NCBI GenBank assembly: GCA_964535305.1
Contig: CAZHTF010000026.1
Coordinates: 1-36,218 of the forward strand
Reading direction: 5' to 3'
Length of the DNA: 36,218 nucleotides
Source: CAZHTF01 sp964535305
GTDB lineage: Bacteria > Planctomycetota > Phycisphaerae > UBA1845 > Fen-1342
Every line of letters starts with the position of its first letter. Position 1 is the first letter of the stretch. Positions 7,714 through 15,838 of this stretch are shown here, in pieces. Below the pieces are notes generated by a model that saw only the letters and a list, made by a program, of their open reading frames with translations, was not told the origin of the DNA and searched no databases. The translations under genes were made by a program, and so were the position numbers.

Positions 7714-8207
7714 GGCGTCTCCAGCTTGCGAATGCTGTCGCGCAGGGCCGCGGCGCGTTCGTAGTCTTCCGCGGCGACCGCCTCCTCCAAATGCCGCTTG
7801 AGTCGCGAAATGTCCTGCTGCGAGGAGCGGCGCGTGCCGAGCCGCTTGGGCGTCTTGCCGACGTGATGCGTGGCGCCGTCCTGGGCGCGCCCGATCAGCT
7901 TGGCCAGCGGCTCGCGGAACACGTCGTAATCCTTCGGGCAGCCGAGCATGCCTTGGTTGCGGAACTCGACGTAACTGATGCCGCAATCTTCGCAGACCAG
8001 GTGGCTGAGCGAGGCGGCGCTCTCCTTCGACCCGCTGACGAAGCTTTCCAGGTATTCCGCGAAGCTGACGGCCTTCTGCGGCTGCAGCAGGCCCTCTTCA
8101 GTGGCGCAGCGCTCACACAGGTGGCGTTCCTGTTTCTCGCCGCTGGGCTGCAGGTCGGTGAGATGAAAAGTGGCTTGCGCTTTCTTACAGCGCTCGCACA
8201 ATCCCAT
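7710..8207 (-). CDS. mcsA: McsA-like zinc-binding activator with UVR domain
   Basis: This 165-residue protein begins MGLCERC. It has a first zinc site formed by C4-x2-C7 and C31-x2-C34, and a second site with C72-x2-C75 and C90. The usual fourth cysteine of the second site is replaced by aspartate (GCPKDY instead of GCxxCY). A UVR domain (ISRLKRHLEEAVAAEDYERA and following helix) occupies the C-terminus. McsA activates McsB and binds it; the gene order mcsA-mcsB with ATGA overlap fits. A start at 8228 is possible, but ATG 8205-8207 gives the family N-terminus. Confidence 0.93.
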   Translation of the reverse strand: MGLCERCKKAQATFHLTDLQPSGEKQERHLCERCATEEGLLQPQKAVSFAEYLESFVSGSKESAASLSHLVCEDCGISYVEFRNQGMLGCPKDYDVFREPLAKLIGRAQDGATHHVGKTPKRLGTRRSSQQDISRLKRHLEEAVAAEDYERAAALRDSIRKLETP

Positions 8208-8294
8208 GATCGACGCACTCCGCGACACGGCCTGCTCGCCGCGCGATGCTAGGTGGGCTCCAAGGGAGCGTCAAGCCGCGCGGTAGGCATCACC

Positions 8295-8300
8295 ATTATA
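8295..8300 (-). promoter_or_regulatory. Candidate -10 box of the mcsA-mcsB unit
   Basis: A perfect TATAAT reads on the minus strand in the gap between lpdA and mcsA, 87 bases before the mcsA start. No good -35 hexamer is seen at 16-18 bases upstream. Perfect AT-rich hexamers are rare in this GC-rich window, which gives some weight to the call. Confidence 0.35.
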
Positions 8301-8312
8301 TCGGCCGCGCGC

Positions 8313-9746
8313 TCAGCGCAGCACGTGAATCGCGGTGCCGAAGACGCTCTCGGCCGCCTCCATGATGGTCTCGGACGTGGCCGGATGCGGATGAACCGTC
8401 AGAGCCAAGTCCTCGGCCTCCGCGCCCATTTCCATCGCGAGCACCGCCTCGGAAATCAGGTCGCCCGCGTGCGCACCGACGATGCCCACGCCCAGCACGC
8501 GGCGGGTCTTGGCGTCGGTGATGACTTTGGTCAGCCCGTCAGTTCGGTTCATCGCGATCGCGCGGCCCGAAGCGCCCCAGGGGAACTTTCCGACCTTGAT
8601 TTCAATGCCGCGCTGCTTGGCCTCAGACTCGGTAAGGCCGCACCAGGCCAGCTCGGGGCTGGTGTATACCACCGCCGGAATGGCCTTCACGTCGAAGGCG
8701 GCGTTGTGACCGGCGATGACCTCGGCCGCGATGATGCCCTCGCGCGAAGCCTTGTGCGCCAGCATTGGATCGCCGGCGACGTCGCCGATCGCGAAAATGC
8801 GCTTATCGGCAGTGCGGCGCTGGGCATCGACTTCGATAAAGCCGCGCGGATTGACGACCACCTTGGTGTGCTGCAGGCCGATGTTGTCGGTGTTTGGCTG
8901 GCGCCCGACCGAGACCAGCACGCGATCGAACGTCAGCTTGTGCCGCTCGCCGGCCTTGCTGAAGCTGATTTCGACGCCGCGACCTGTGGCGCTGGCGCTC
9001 TCGATCGTGGCGCCGGTGTGAATCGCGTCGAATTCCTTCTTGAGCCGGGCCGTCAGCGGGCGGACCAGGTCGTCATCCGCACCGGGCAGGAGCCGATCCA
9101 GCGCCTCGATCACGGTGACTTTGCTGCCCAGCGCGGCGTAGACCTGGCCGAGCTCGAGCCCGATGTAGCCGCCGCCGATCACCAGCAGCGTGCCGGGGAT
9201 GTCATTTAGCTCCAGCGCGCCGGTCGAGTCGATGCAGCAATTGGCGGGAAGCAGCGAAGTGGGCAGCGACTTGGGCCGTGAGCCGGTGGCGATGATGCAG
9301 TGCTTGAACTTGATCCGCGCGACTTCGCTCTGCTCGACGCGCACGGTCTTCGAGTCTTCGAAGCAGGCGTGCCCGCGAATGACGCGGATATTGCGCTTGG
9401 TGGCCAGCGTGCTCACACCGCCGCAAAGGCGGTCGACCACGCTCTGCTTCCAGCCTCGGAGCTTTGGGACATCGATGCTCGGGTCTTTGAAGGTGATGCC
9501 AAAATGTGCGGCCTCGCGTGCGTCGGCGATCAGGTGCGCGGCGTGCAGCAGCGCCTTTGAGGGAATGCAGCCCTCGCGCAGGCAGACGCCGCCGAGAACG
9601 GGGGCGGCGTCGAGCAAGGTGGTAGGGATGCCCAGGTCGGCGGCGCGTAAGGCCGCGACGTATCCGCCCGGACCGCCACCGATGACAAGGAGCTCTGCGG
9701 ATTCAGTGAGTTCGCCGACAACCACGTTGTTCTCCGTTGCACGCAT
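8313..9746 (-). CDS. lpdA: Dihydrolipoamide dehydrogenase (E3)
   Basis: This 477-residue FAD-dependent disulfide reductase oxidises dihydrolipoamide in 2-oxoacid dehydrogenase or glycine cleavage complexes, passing electrons to NAD+. The FAD-binding GGGPGG (23-28) is followed by the redox-active pair Cys55-x4-Cys60 in GGVCLREGCIPSK. A second Rossmann motif, GGGYIGLELG, binds NAD. GDVAGDPMLAHKASREG is the typical second FAD contact. The C-terminal catalytic pair is His454 and Glu459 (HPATSE). No E1 or E2 genes are nearby. ATG 9744-9746 was chosen because upstream in-frame sequence overlaps the TerC gene in another frame and is not protein-like. Confidence 0.93.
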   Translation of the reverse strand: MRATENNVVVGELTESAELLVIGGGPGGYVAALRAADLGIPTTLLDAAPVLGGVCLREGCIPSKALLHAAHLIADAREAAHFGITFKDPSIDVPKLRGWKQSVVDRLCGGVSTLATKRNIRVIRGHACFEDSKTVRVEQSEVARIKFKHCIIATGSRPKSLPTSLLPANCCIDSTGALELNDIPGTLLVIGGGYIGLELGQVYAALGSKVTVIEALDRLLPGADDDLVRPLTARLKKEFDAIHTGATIESASATGRGVEISFSKAGERHKLTFDRVLVSVGRQPNTDNIGLQHTKVVVNPRGFIEVDAQRRTADKRIFAIGDVAGDPMLAHKASREGIIAAEVIAGHNAAFDVKAIPAVVYTSPELAWCGLTESEAKQRGIEIKVGKFPWGASGRAIAMNRTDGLTKVITDAKTRRVLGVGIVGAHAGDLISEAVLAMEMGAEAEDLALTVHPHPATSETIMEAAESVFGTAIHVLR

Positions 9747-9835
9747 GCGAGCGGACGCCGCGAGGTTCGACCGTCGCGGTGGGAAGCATTGCATGCTAAC
9801 CGAAGAGCACGTCGCGACGCCATGTCGTCGCGGCG

Positions 9836-10888
9836 TCAGCCCTTGAGCGCGGCGGGCGCGGTGTCGCCGGAGTCGCCGGTGCGGTGGCCGTCGGAATCGG
9901 CGCCGAATCCCGGACCGACTGCGAACTTCTCTTCTTTGGGGAACAGCAGCGACGCGATCACCGCGATCGCCAGGAGGACTCCGATGATGCCCAGCGACCA
10001 CTCGATCGGGATTTTGGTTTCCACGCCGGTGAAGGACTTGACCGCGGCCTGGTAGAACATCTTGCCGCCGATGAAGACTAGGATCAACGCCAGGCCGTAG
10101 GTCAGGTAGTAGAACATTTTCATGAAGCCGGCCAGGCAGAAGTACAGCGCCCGCAGGCCGAGGATCGCGAAGACGTTCGAGGTGTACACGATGAACGTAT
10201 CCTGTGTGATGATCAGGATCGCGGGGATCGAGTCGATCGCGAAGATCACGTCGGTGGTTTCAACGAAGAGCAGCACCAGGAACAGCGGCGTGGCGACGAG
10301 CTTGCCGTTGATGCGCGTGAAGAATTTTTGCCCGTCGTAGTAGTCGCTGACCGGGATCAAGCGACGGGTCAACTTGATGACGGGGTTCTTCTCCGGGTGG
10401 ATCTCCTTTCCCTTGGCCAAGATCATCTTGATGCCGGTCGCGACCAGGAACAGCGCGAAGATGTAGAGCACCCACTCAAACTGGCTGATCAGCCACACGC
10501 CGGTGAAGATGAAGATCGCGCGGAAAATCAGCGCCCCGAGAATGCCGTAGAACAGCACGCGATGCTGATACTGCGGCGGGACGCTGAAATAGGTGAAGAT
10601 CATTGCGAAGACAAAGACGTTGTCGACGCTCAGAGCTTTCTCGACCAGGTAGCCGGTGAAGAACTCCTTGGCGCGCAGCGCGCGTTCGTGTGCTTCATAG
10701 GGGCCGAACCAACCGAAGAGGATGCCCAGGTTAAAAATCAGCGCCAGGCCGATCCAGACGACGCTCCAGGTCAGGGCTTCCTTGAAGCGGACCTCGTGCG
10801 CCTTGCGATGAAAGACGCCCAGGTCCAGGGCCAACATCGCCAGCACGAAGAAATTGAAGACGATCCACCAGATCAGCGGCTTTTCCAT
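9836..10888 (-). CDS. TerC-family integral membrane protein
   Basis: This 350-residue membrane protein has about nine hydrophobic helices. TerC signatures are present: LSVDNVFVFAMIF in the N-terminal half and FVETTDVIFAIDSIPA in the second half, each with acidic residues inside the membrane. TerC/Alx proteins are implicated in Mn2+ export, pH response or metal loading of exported proteins. The C-terminal ~30 residues are polar and disordered. A strong hairpin with a T run lies 22 bases before the start codon and may end the upstream transcript or attenuate this one. RBS GAGAG precedes ATG 10886-10888. Confidence 0.92.
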   Translation of the reverse strand: MEKPLIWWIVFNFFVLAMLALDLGVFHRKAHEVRFKEALTWSVVWIGLALIFNLGILFGWFGPYEAHERALRAKEFFTGYLVEKALSVDNVFVFAMIFTYFSVPPQYQHRVLFYGILGALIFRAIFIFTGVWLISQFEWVLYIFALFLVATGIKMILAKGKEIHPEKNPVIKLTRRLIPVSDYYDGQKFFTRINGKLVATPLFLVLLFVETTDVIFAIDSIPAILIITQDTFIVYTSNVFAILGLRALYFCLAGFMKMFYYLTYGLALILVFIGGKMFYQAAVKSFTGVETKIPIEWSLGIIGVLLAIAVIASLLFPKEEKFAVGPGFGADSDGHRTGDSGDTAPAALKG

Positions 10889-10910
10889 GTTCTCTCAGCT
10901 CTGCGTGAAC

Positions 10911-10950
10911 AAAAACGGGCGGCAGGTCCGCCACGCGTGGCGTTCCCGCC
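10911..10950 (-). terminator. Intrinsic terminator or attenuator between the zinc-ribbon and TerC genes
   Basis: Read on the minus strand, GGCGG (10946-10950) pairs with CCGCC (10918-10922) outside a perfect inner hairpin CGCCAC-GC-GTGGCG (10929-10942), followed by a TTTTT run (10911-10915). It lies downstream of the zinc-ribbon gene and only 22 bases before the TerC start codon. Confidence 0.55.
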
Positions 10951-10996
10951 TGAAGTCGAAAGTCTAGCGGGCCCACCGCGGGCAGGCTCGCGCCGC

Positions 10997-11272
10997 CTAG
11001 TCGAAGTCGAACAATTCGCGCCACATCGACTTGCGTCGCTGGGGCGGATGTCCGCCCGGGCCTTGCGGCGGGTAGCGGCGGCGGTCGTCGTCGTCGTCGT
11101 CATCGTCGCGGCCGCCGCGGCGCGGTTCGAACGCGTCGCTGGTGCGTTCGATGATCTTGTCGAGCTCGCCGCGGTCCAGCCAGACGCCGCGGCACTGTGA
11201 GCAGAAGTCGATTTCGATGCCCTGGCGGTCGGTAATCAGCAGGTCAGCGTTGCTGCAACGCGGGCATTTCAT
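10997..11272 (-). CDS. TFIIB-type zinc-ribbon protein with poly-Asp tract
   Basis: This 91-residue small protein has the zinc ribbon MKCPRC...FCSQCRGVWLDRGELDKI: paired CxxC knuckles at about residues 3-6 and 24-27, then the conserved WLDRGELDKI. It is the family annotated as zf-TFIIB. The function is unknown; such proteins are widespread and small. After the ribbon comes a run of eight aspartates encoded by a GTC/GAC trinucleotide repeat, then a Pro/Gly/Arg-rich linker and a terminal FDFD motif. An SD GGAG lies eight bases before the ATG. Transcribed toward the TerC gene, with a hairpin terminator between them. Confidence 0.88.
   Translation of the reverse strand: MKCPRCSNADLLITDRQGIEIDFCSQCRGVWLDRGELDKIIERTSDAFEPRRGGRDDDDDDDDRRRYPPQGPGGHPPQRRKSMWRELFDFD
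11084..11108 (-). repeat. GTC/GAC trinucleotide repeat encoding poly-Asp
   Basis: About eight near-perfect copies of GTC on the plus strand encode a run of eight aspartates in the zinc-ribbon protein. It is an in-frame microsatellite that could vary in length without shifting the frame. Confidence 0.7.
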
Positions 11273-11461
11273 GTCACGTACTCCATTGGCAAAGTCGTTT
11301 CATTCTTGAGAGGCAGACTATATCCGGCCGGCGCGACGGCCGGCGCTACAGAAACAGCGCCGAATTGGAACGGTACGCGGTTTGCCCGTTACGATTGTCG
11401 GGTCGGTCGGCCAGGCATGCAGCGCGGGGCACAGGCCGCCCTCAAGCGGGAGCAGATCGTC

Positions 11462-12895
11462 ATGGACGCATTCACGTACTACCCCATCAATCACTTCGAG
11501 CCGCTGATGAAGGGGCTGGTGATCGGCGGGATGGGCATCCTGCACGTGTTTCTGGCGCAATTCGCGATCGGCGGCGGGCTGCTGCTGCTGTACTTCCAGT
11601 GGCTAGCGCAGACCGGGCGCGAAGCTCACGCGCGCACCTTCGTCGACGGCTACTTTCGCGTGCTGGTGCTGATCAGCTTCGTGACCGGGGCGCTCACCGG
11701 CGTTGCCATGTGGTTCACGACCATTCAGATCAGCCCCATGACCATCGGCGTTATGGTCGACGAATTTCACTGGATCTGGGCGATCGAGTGGACCTTCTTC
11801 TGCGTCGAAGTCGTCGCCGGATACAGCTTCTTCCGCTACGGACGCAGACTGAGCGACGCAAACCGCCTGCGGCTGCTTGCGGTCTATAGCGCGGCGGCGT
11901 GGATGAGCCTGTTCTGGATCAACGGCATCCTCTCGTGGCAACTCACGCCAGGCGATTGGCTGCACTCCGGCCGCGTCTGGGACGGTTTCTTTAACGCCAG
12001 CTTCTGGCCCTCGCTGCTCTTTCGCACCGCCGCCAGTATGGCCATTGCGGCGCTGATCGCCTGCATCGCGATCAACACAATCGCCGCGCTGGACCGGGAA
12101 GCGCGCCGCGCGCTGATCACACGCTGCGGACATTTCGTTCTGGCACTGCTGGCGATGCCAGCCCTAGGCGTCTGGTATTTGGCGGTCGTGCCGGCAGACA
12201 GCCGCGCCTGGGCCACGGGCGGCAGCGTGACGATGACGTTGTTTGTCACACTCGCGGCGGGCGCGTCGATCCTGATCGGCGGCTACGGTTTGGTGGGGCT
12301 GGTCAAGCAGCGGCTGTACATCAACGGCGCGACTGCAACGCTGCTCACGGCGCTAGCGCTTGGCGCCACGGCCGGCGGCGAGTTCGTCCGCGAGGGCATT
12401 CGCAAGCCCTACACCATCCGCGAGCGTCTGTATTCGAACTCGATCGCGCCGCTGGCGGTCGAGGAGTTTCGCACGGTCGGTATCACCACGCGCGACCCGT
12501 ATCCGATCCGCGATGCGGCGCTCTATCCCAGCGAGCAACTGCGGCAGGGCGCGATGACTTTCCGCAACCTGTGCTCGGTGTGCCACACGCTCGAGGGCGT
12601 CAACGGCGTGGCGCATCTGACCGGAGCCTGGTCGCTCGACCAGGTGCGGATCAACGTGGCCAAGCTGCAGCACACCAAGCCGTACATGCCGCCTTTCGCC
12701 GGCACGGCCGAGGAGCTGGAGGCCCTGGTGCAATTGCTGGCGTGGGTCAACGCCGGCCGGCCCCGCGAATGGCCCATGACGCGCGACGAGCGTGTGCTGG
12801 ATCGCGTCCGCGGCTGGCTGCGCGATGCGGGCGTGGCGCCGGGTGATTTCCAGCGCTATCGCGGGTTGACGCACGTCGAAGTGCAGGAGCGCTAA
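11462..12895 (+). CDS. Cytochrome bd-like oxidase subunit I with fused C-terminal cytochrome c domain
   Basis: This 477-residue protein has about nine membrane helices and then a soluble C-terminal domain. The membrane part resembles CydA. His28 lies in the first helix (GILHVFLAQFAIGGG), where the CydA haem ligand His19 sits. Glu109 and Glu116 are in AIEWTFFCVE, and GGEFVREGIRKPY (305-317) matches the position of the CydA GWxxxExGRQPW motif. The long quinol-binding Q loop of CydA is not evident. The C-terminal domain has CSVCH (Cys371, Cys374, His375) and a distal Met409 in YMPPFAG, a class I c-type haem site facing the periplasm. The likely role is O2 (or related) reduction fed through the c haem. 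It overlaps closely with the next gene (2 bp gap). ATG 11462 has SD GGGAG; an upstream ATG in frame is less likely. It belongs near the divergent non-canonical bd oxidases. Confidence 0.88.
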   Translation: MDAFTYYPINHFEPLMKGLVIGGMGILHVFLAQFAIGGGLLLLYFQWLAQTGREAHARTFVDGYFRVLVLISFVTGALTGVAMWFTTIQISPMTIGVMVDEFHWIWAIEWTFFCVEVVAGYSFFRYGRRLSDANRLRLLAVYSAAAWMSLFWINGILSWQLTPGDWLHSGRVWDGFFNASFWPSLLFRTAASMAIAALIACIAINTIAALDREARRALITRCGHFVLALLAMPALGVWYLAVVPADSRAWATGGSVTMTLFVTLAAGASILIGGYGLVGLVKQRLYINGATATLLTALALGATAGGEFVREGIRKPYTIRERLYSNSIAPLAVEEFRTVGITTRDPYPIRDAALYPSEQLRQGAMTFRNLCSVCHTLEGVNGVAHLTGAWSLDQVRINVAKLQHTKPYMPPFAGTAEELEALVQLLAWVNAGRPREWPMTRDERVLDRVRGWLRDAGVAPGDFQRYRGLTHVEVQER

Positions 12896-12897
12896 AC

Positions 12898-14178
12898 ATG
12901 AACGCGGTCTTCCCGTTCGGGTTTCCCGCGGCGACGGCGTTTTACCTGTCGCTGTATGTGCTCACACTGCTGATTCACGTCACGCCGATGAGCTACGTCT
13001 TGGCCGGAAGCTTCTGGCTGGCGTTCGACAACCTGCGCCGGCTGATCAGCCCGCAGCGGGCAGGCTCCGGCGTCGCCGAGATGCTCAGGGACTGGCTGCC
13101 GTTCATGCTCGGGGCGGCGATTACGGCCGGCGTGGCGCCGCTGCTGTTCGTCCAGGTGCTCTACAAGCAGAGCTTCTACACCGCCAACCTGCTGCTGCTG
13201 CATCGCTGGATGGCGATCCTGCCGGTTCTGATCGTGGCGTTCTACGTGCTCTATCTGCTCAAGACGCGCTGGGTGCGCAGACGGCGGCTGCTCGACGCCG
13301 CCGCCGCACTGGTCGCGGCCCTATGCTTTGCGTTCGTGGCGTATTCGTGGACGGAGAATCACCTGCTTTCACTGCGGGCGGATCTGTGGCCCGCGTTTTA
13401 CGAATCCCGCAGCCCGCTCTACTGGGATGCGCACAGCCTGCCACGCCTGGCGATCTGGGCCTTCGGCGCGGCGCCGATTCTGAGCGTGATCGTCGCGTGG
13501 CAACTGGTCGCGTACGGCCGACCGGTCGGCGGCTCGGCAACCGACACGCCGCCGGCTGAGTCTGTGGCGCGCATGCTGCGGGTGCTGGCGCGCTTCGCGC
13601 TGGGCGGCGTAGCGCTTGCCGGCGCAGGTATGCTCGTTTACGCCCTGACCGAACCACACGTGCGCAGCGCTGCGACCAGCCTGCTGGGCGGGCCATATCT
13701 AGCGTTGGCGATCGTCGGCATGGGGCTGGTTGCGTTCGAATGGAGGGCGGTTCTTAGCAGCGGACGCTTGCTGCCGCGGGAACTGCGACTACTGACCGGC
13801 GGGGTGATCGCGGCCGTGCTGGGAATGACCGTGTTTCGCGAGGCGATCCGCCTGCACAGCCTGGACATCACGCCGCTCTACCCGCTGCACGCGAAAGCCG
13901 CGCAGGTCGGCGGCTCGTGGCTGTTTTACGTCTTCGTGTTGATCAATGCACTGGCGATCGCCTGGTGCGTCGGCATCGCGCGCGGCGCCGCGCCGCTGGC
14001 GGGCGCGCAATCCGAGATGTCAGGGGCGATGTCACCGTCGGCATTCGCGACCGCCACGCCGGCCGCATCGACGATCGGGGGCCCAGCCGGGGGTCAAGCC
14101 GCGCCGTCGCCGAGCGAGTCGTTCGACGCGCCCGTGTCGCCCGAGCTGCCGGCTCGAGATCCGGACGCGCAGCGGTAG
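12898..14178 (+). CDS. Putative second subunit of the bd-like oxidase, multi-pass membrane protein
   Basis: This 426-residue protein has eight to nine hydrophobic helices and a polar C-terminal tail of about 60 residues (Ala/Pro/Ser-rich). It starts two bases after the stop of the bd-like subunit I, with AGGAG as SD, so the two are co-translated and very probably form a complex. A notable segment is APLLFVQVLYKQSFYT followed by His102 in LLLHRWM. Other membrane-region histidines are at 27, 155 and 179. I do not see clear CydB motifs, so the assignment rests mainly on gene order and topology. It may be a divergent CydB-like or CydA'-like partner. Confidence 0.78.
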   Translation: MNAVFPFGFPAATAFYLSLYVLTLLIHVTPMSYVLAGSFWLAFDNLRRLISPQRAGSGVAEMLRDWLPFMLGAAITAGVAPLLFVQVLYKQSFYTANLLLLHRWMAILPVLIVAFYVLYLLKTRWVRRRRLLDAAAALVAALCFAFVAYSWTENHLLSLRADLWPAFYESRSPLYWDAHSLPRLAIWAFGAAPILSVIVAWQLVAYGRPVGGSATDTPPAESVARMLRVLARFALGGVALAGAGMLVYALTEPHVRSAATSLLGGPYLALAIVGMGLVAFEWRAVLSSGRLLPRELRLLTGGVIAAVLGMTVFREAIRLHSLDITPLYPLHAKAAQVGGSWLFYVFVLINALAIAWCVGIARGAAPLAGAQSEMSGAMSPSAFATATPAASTIGGPAGGQAAPSPSESFDAPVSPELPARDPDAQR

Positions 14179-14230
14179 CGCGCGGGCCGGCAGCGCTTCG
14201 ACCGTTTCGATATCGCACGTTCGAAGGGGT

Positions 14231-14265
14231 CGCGATCGAGCGCCAAAGGGCGCGCGATCGAGCGC
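14231..14265. repeat. Two 13-bp direct repeats between convergent genes
   Basis: CGCGATCGAGCGC occurs at 14231-14243 and again at 14253-14265, a period of 22 bases. It lies in the 127-base gap between the bd-like subunit II stop and the end of glutamate dehydrogenase. The role is unknown and it may be chance in GC-rich DNA. Confidence 0.4.
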
Positions 14266-14305
14266 GAGTGGGATCGTCTTTCGCGCTCCGCGGGTCGCGG
14301 GGCAC

Positions 14306-15619
14306 TTACGGGAACAGCCCGCGTTCCTTGTAGACCAGCTCGAGCCGCTCGAGCGCCACGATGTACGACGCGGTGCGCCAATCCGTCTTGTGCTTGGCCG
14401 CGGCGTCGCGGACGCGCTCGTACGAGCCGAGAATGCGGCGTTTGAGCTTACTGTCGACTTCGTCCAGTTCCCACGACTCGCTGCGTTTGTTCTGCAGCCA
14501 CTCGAAGTAGCTCACGATCACGCCGCCGCTGTTGCAGAGGATGTCTGGCAGGACCTCGATGCCGCGCTGCGCCAGGATGCGGTCGCCGTCCGGGTCGGTC
14601 GGGCCGTTTGCGCCCTCGGCGACCAGTCGGCAGTTGAGCAGCAGTGCGGTGCTGGCGGTGATCTGATTTTCCATCGCGGCTGGGACGAAGATGTCGCAGC
14701 GCGTTTTCATGAACGTGTCGTGGTCGATCGCCTTGGCCTGTGGGAAGCCGCCGACGCCGCGCTTTTCGCGTACGTATTCGGCCAGTGCGATCGGGTCGAT
14801 GCCTTCGGGGTTGAAGATCGAGCCGGTGACGTCCTCGGCCGCGAGCAGCTTCGCGCCGAAGGGCTTAAGCAGCCTTGCGGTCCAGGATCCGACGTTTCCG
14901 AAGCCCTGCACGATATAGGTGGCGCTGGAGAGGTCGAGCCGATGGTCGGCGCACCAGCGCTCCAGCAGGAAGACCACGCCCTGGCCGGTGGCCTTCTCGC
15001 GCCCGACGCTCCCGCCCGATTCGATCGGTTTGCCGGTGACGACGTGGATGTTGCGGCCGCGTTCGTGCGCGGGCATGGTGGTCAGGAACATGTCCAGGAT
15101 CCAGGCCATGATCTGGGCATTGGTGTTCACGTCTGGCGCGGGGATGTCGTATTCGGGCCCGATGTTCTCGCCGAGCGCGTAGGTGAAGCGGCGCGTGATG
15201 CGTTCGAGCTCGCCGAGGCTGTAGCGCGAAGGATCGATCTGGATACCGCCCTTGGCGCCGCCGTAGGGGATGTTGGCGATGGCGCATTTCCAGGTCATCC
15301 AGGTTGCCAGTGCGCGGACTTCATCGATATCGACGGAGGGGTGATAGCGCAGGCCGCCCTTGAAGGGCCCGAGGGCGCTGTTGTGCTGCACGCGATAGCC
15401 GGTGAAGACTTCGATGTGGCCGCTGTCCATCTTGACCGGGAAGTGCACGACGATCTCGTTGGTGGTCTTGGCCAGGATCTTGCGGATCTCCGGATCGAGG
15501 TGCATGCACTCGGCGGCGCGCTCGAACTGATCGATCACGTTGTCGTAGAGCGTGCGGATTCCGTGCCGCTGCTGCACTACGCCGGGTTGGGTCGGTTGAA
15601 CGGCGGTCGTGGCGACCAT
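14306..15619 (-). CDS. gdhA: Glutamate dehydrogenase (Glu/Leu/Phe/Val dehydrogenase family)
   Basis: This 437-residue enzyme is of the hexameric small type that interconverts glutamate with 2-oxoglutarate and ammonia. GPFKGGLRYHP at 84-94 binds substrate, and PYGGAKGG carries the catalytic Lys123. The dinucleotide-binding motif GFGNVGS is at 239-245. NAD versus NADP preference cannot be read by eye. The start ATG 15617-15619 has SD AGGAG; an in-frame extension to 15760 is not protein-like. Gene stands alone, 219 bases downstream of the EF-G-like gene on the same strand. It links nitrogen and carbon metabolism. Confidence 0.95.
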   Translation of the reverse strand: MVATTAVQPTQPGVVQQRHGIRTLYDNVIDQFERAAECMHLDPEIRKILAKTTNEIVVHFPVKMDSGHIEVFTGYRVQHNSALGPFKGGLRYHPSVDIDEVRALATWMTWKCAIANIPYGGAKGGIQIDPSRYSLGELERITRRFTYALGENIGPEYDIPAPDVNTNAQIMAWILDMFLTTMPAHERGRNIHVVTGKPIESGGSVGREKATGQGVVFLLERWCADHRLDLSSATYIVQGFGNVGSWTARLLKPFGAKLLAAEDVTGSIFNPEGIDPIALAEYVREKRGVGGFPQAKAIDHDTFMKTRCDIFVPAAMENQITASTALLLNCRLVAEGANGPTDPDGDRILAQRGIEVLPDILCNSGGVIVSYFEWLQNKRSESWELDEVDSKLKRRILGSYERVRDAAAKHKTDWRTASYIVALERLELVYKERGLFP

Positions 15620-15838
15620 TGGCCTGCTCCTGTGCGCTGGATGGGACGCGAAGCGCGCCGAGTGGATCTGCTCCACGATGACCGCGCTTGATGCAATCAG
15701 CATACCGCGCTGCGGCGGTTGAAAAAATGCAGTTCGCACGTGGCGCGCATCTCGTCTCATCGGCGGCGCGGCGCGGCCGGCACATGCCGCGGCACGCCAC
15801 GCCGCGCCCGACGCTCGCGGCCCAATCGCGGGCGGCGG

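Noticed and set aside
10889..11150. yybP-ykoY riboswitch before the TerC gene
   Set aside because: Considered because TerC relatives often have one. The non-coding stretch is too short for the aptamer and I do not see its conserved loops.
13946..15691. 581-residue open reading frame on the plus strand
   Set aside because: It is antisense to glutamate dehydrogenase, which has all its motifs. Long antisense frames are common in GC-rich DNA. No domain is recognisable in it.
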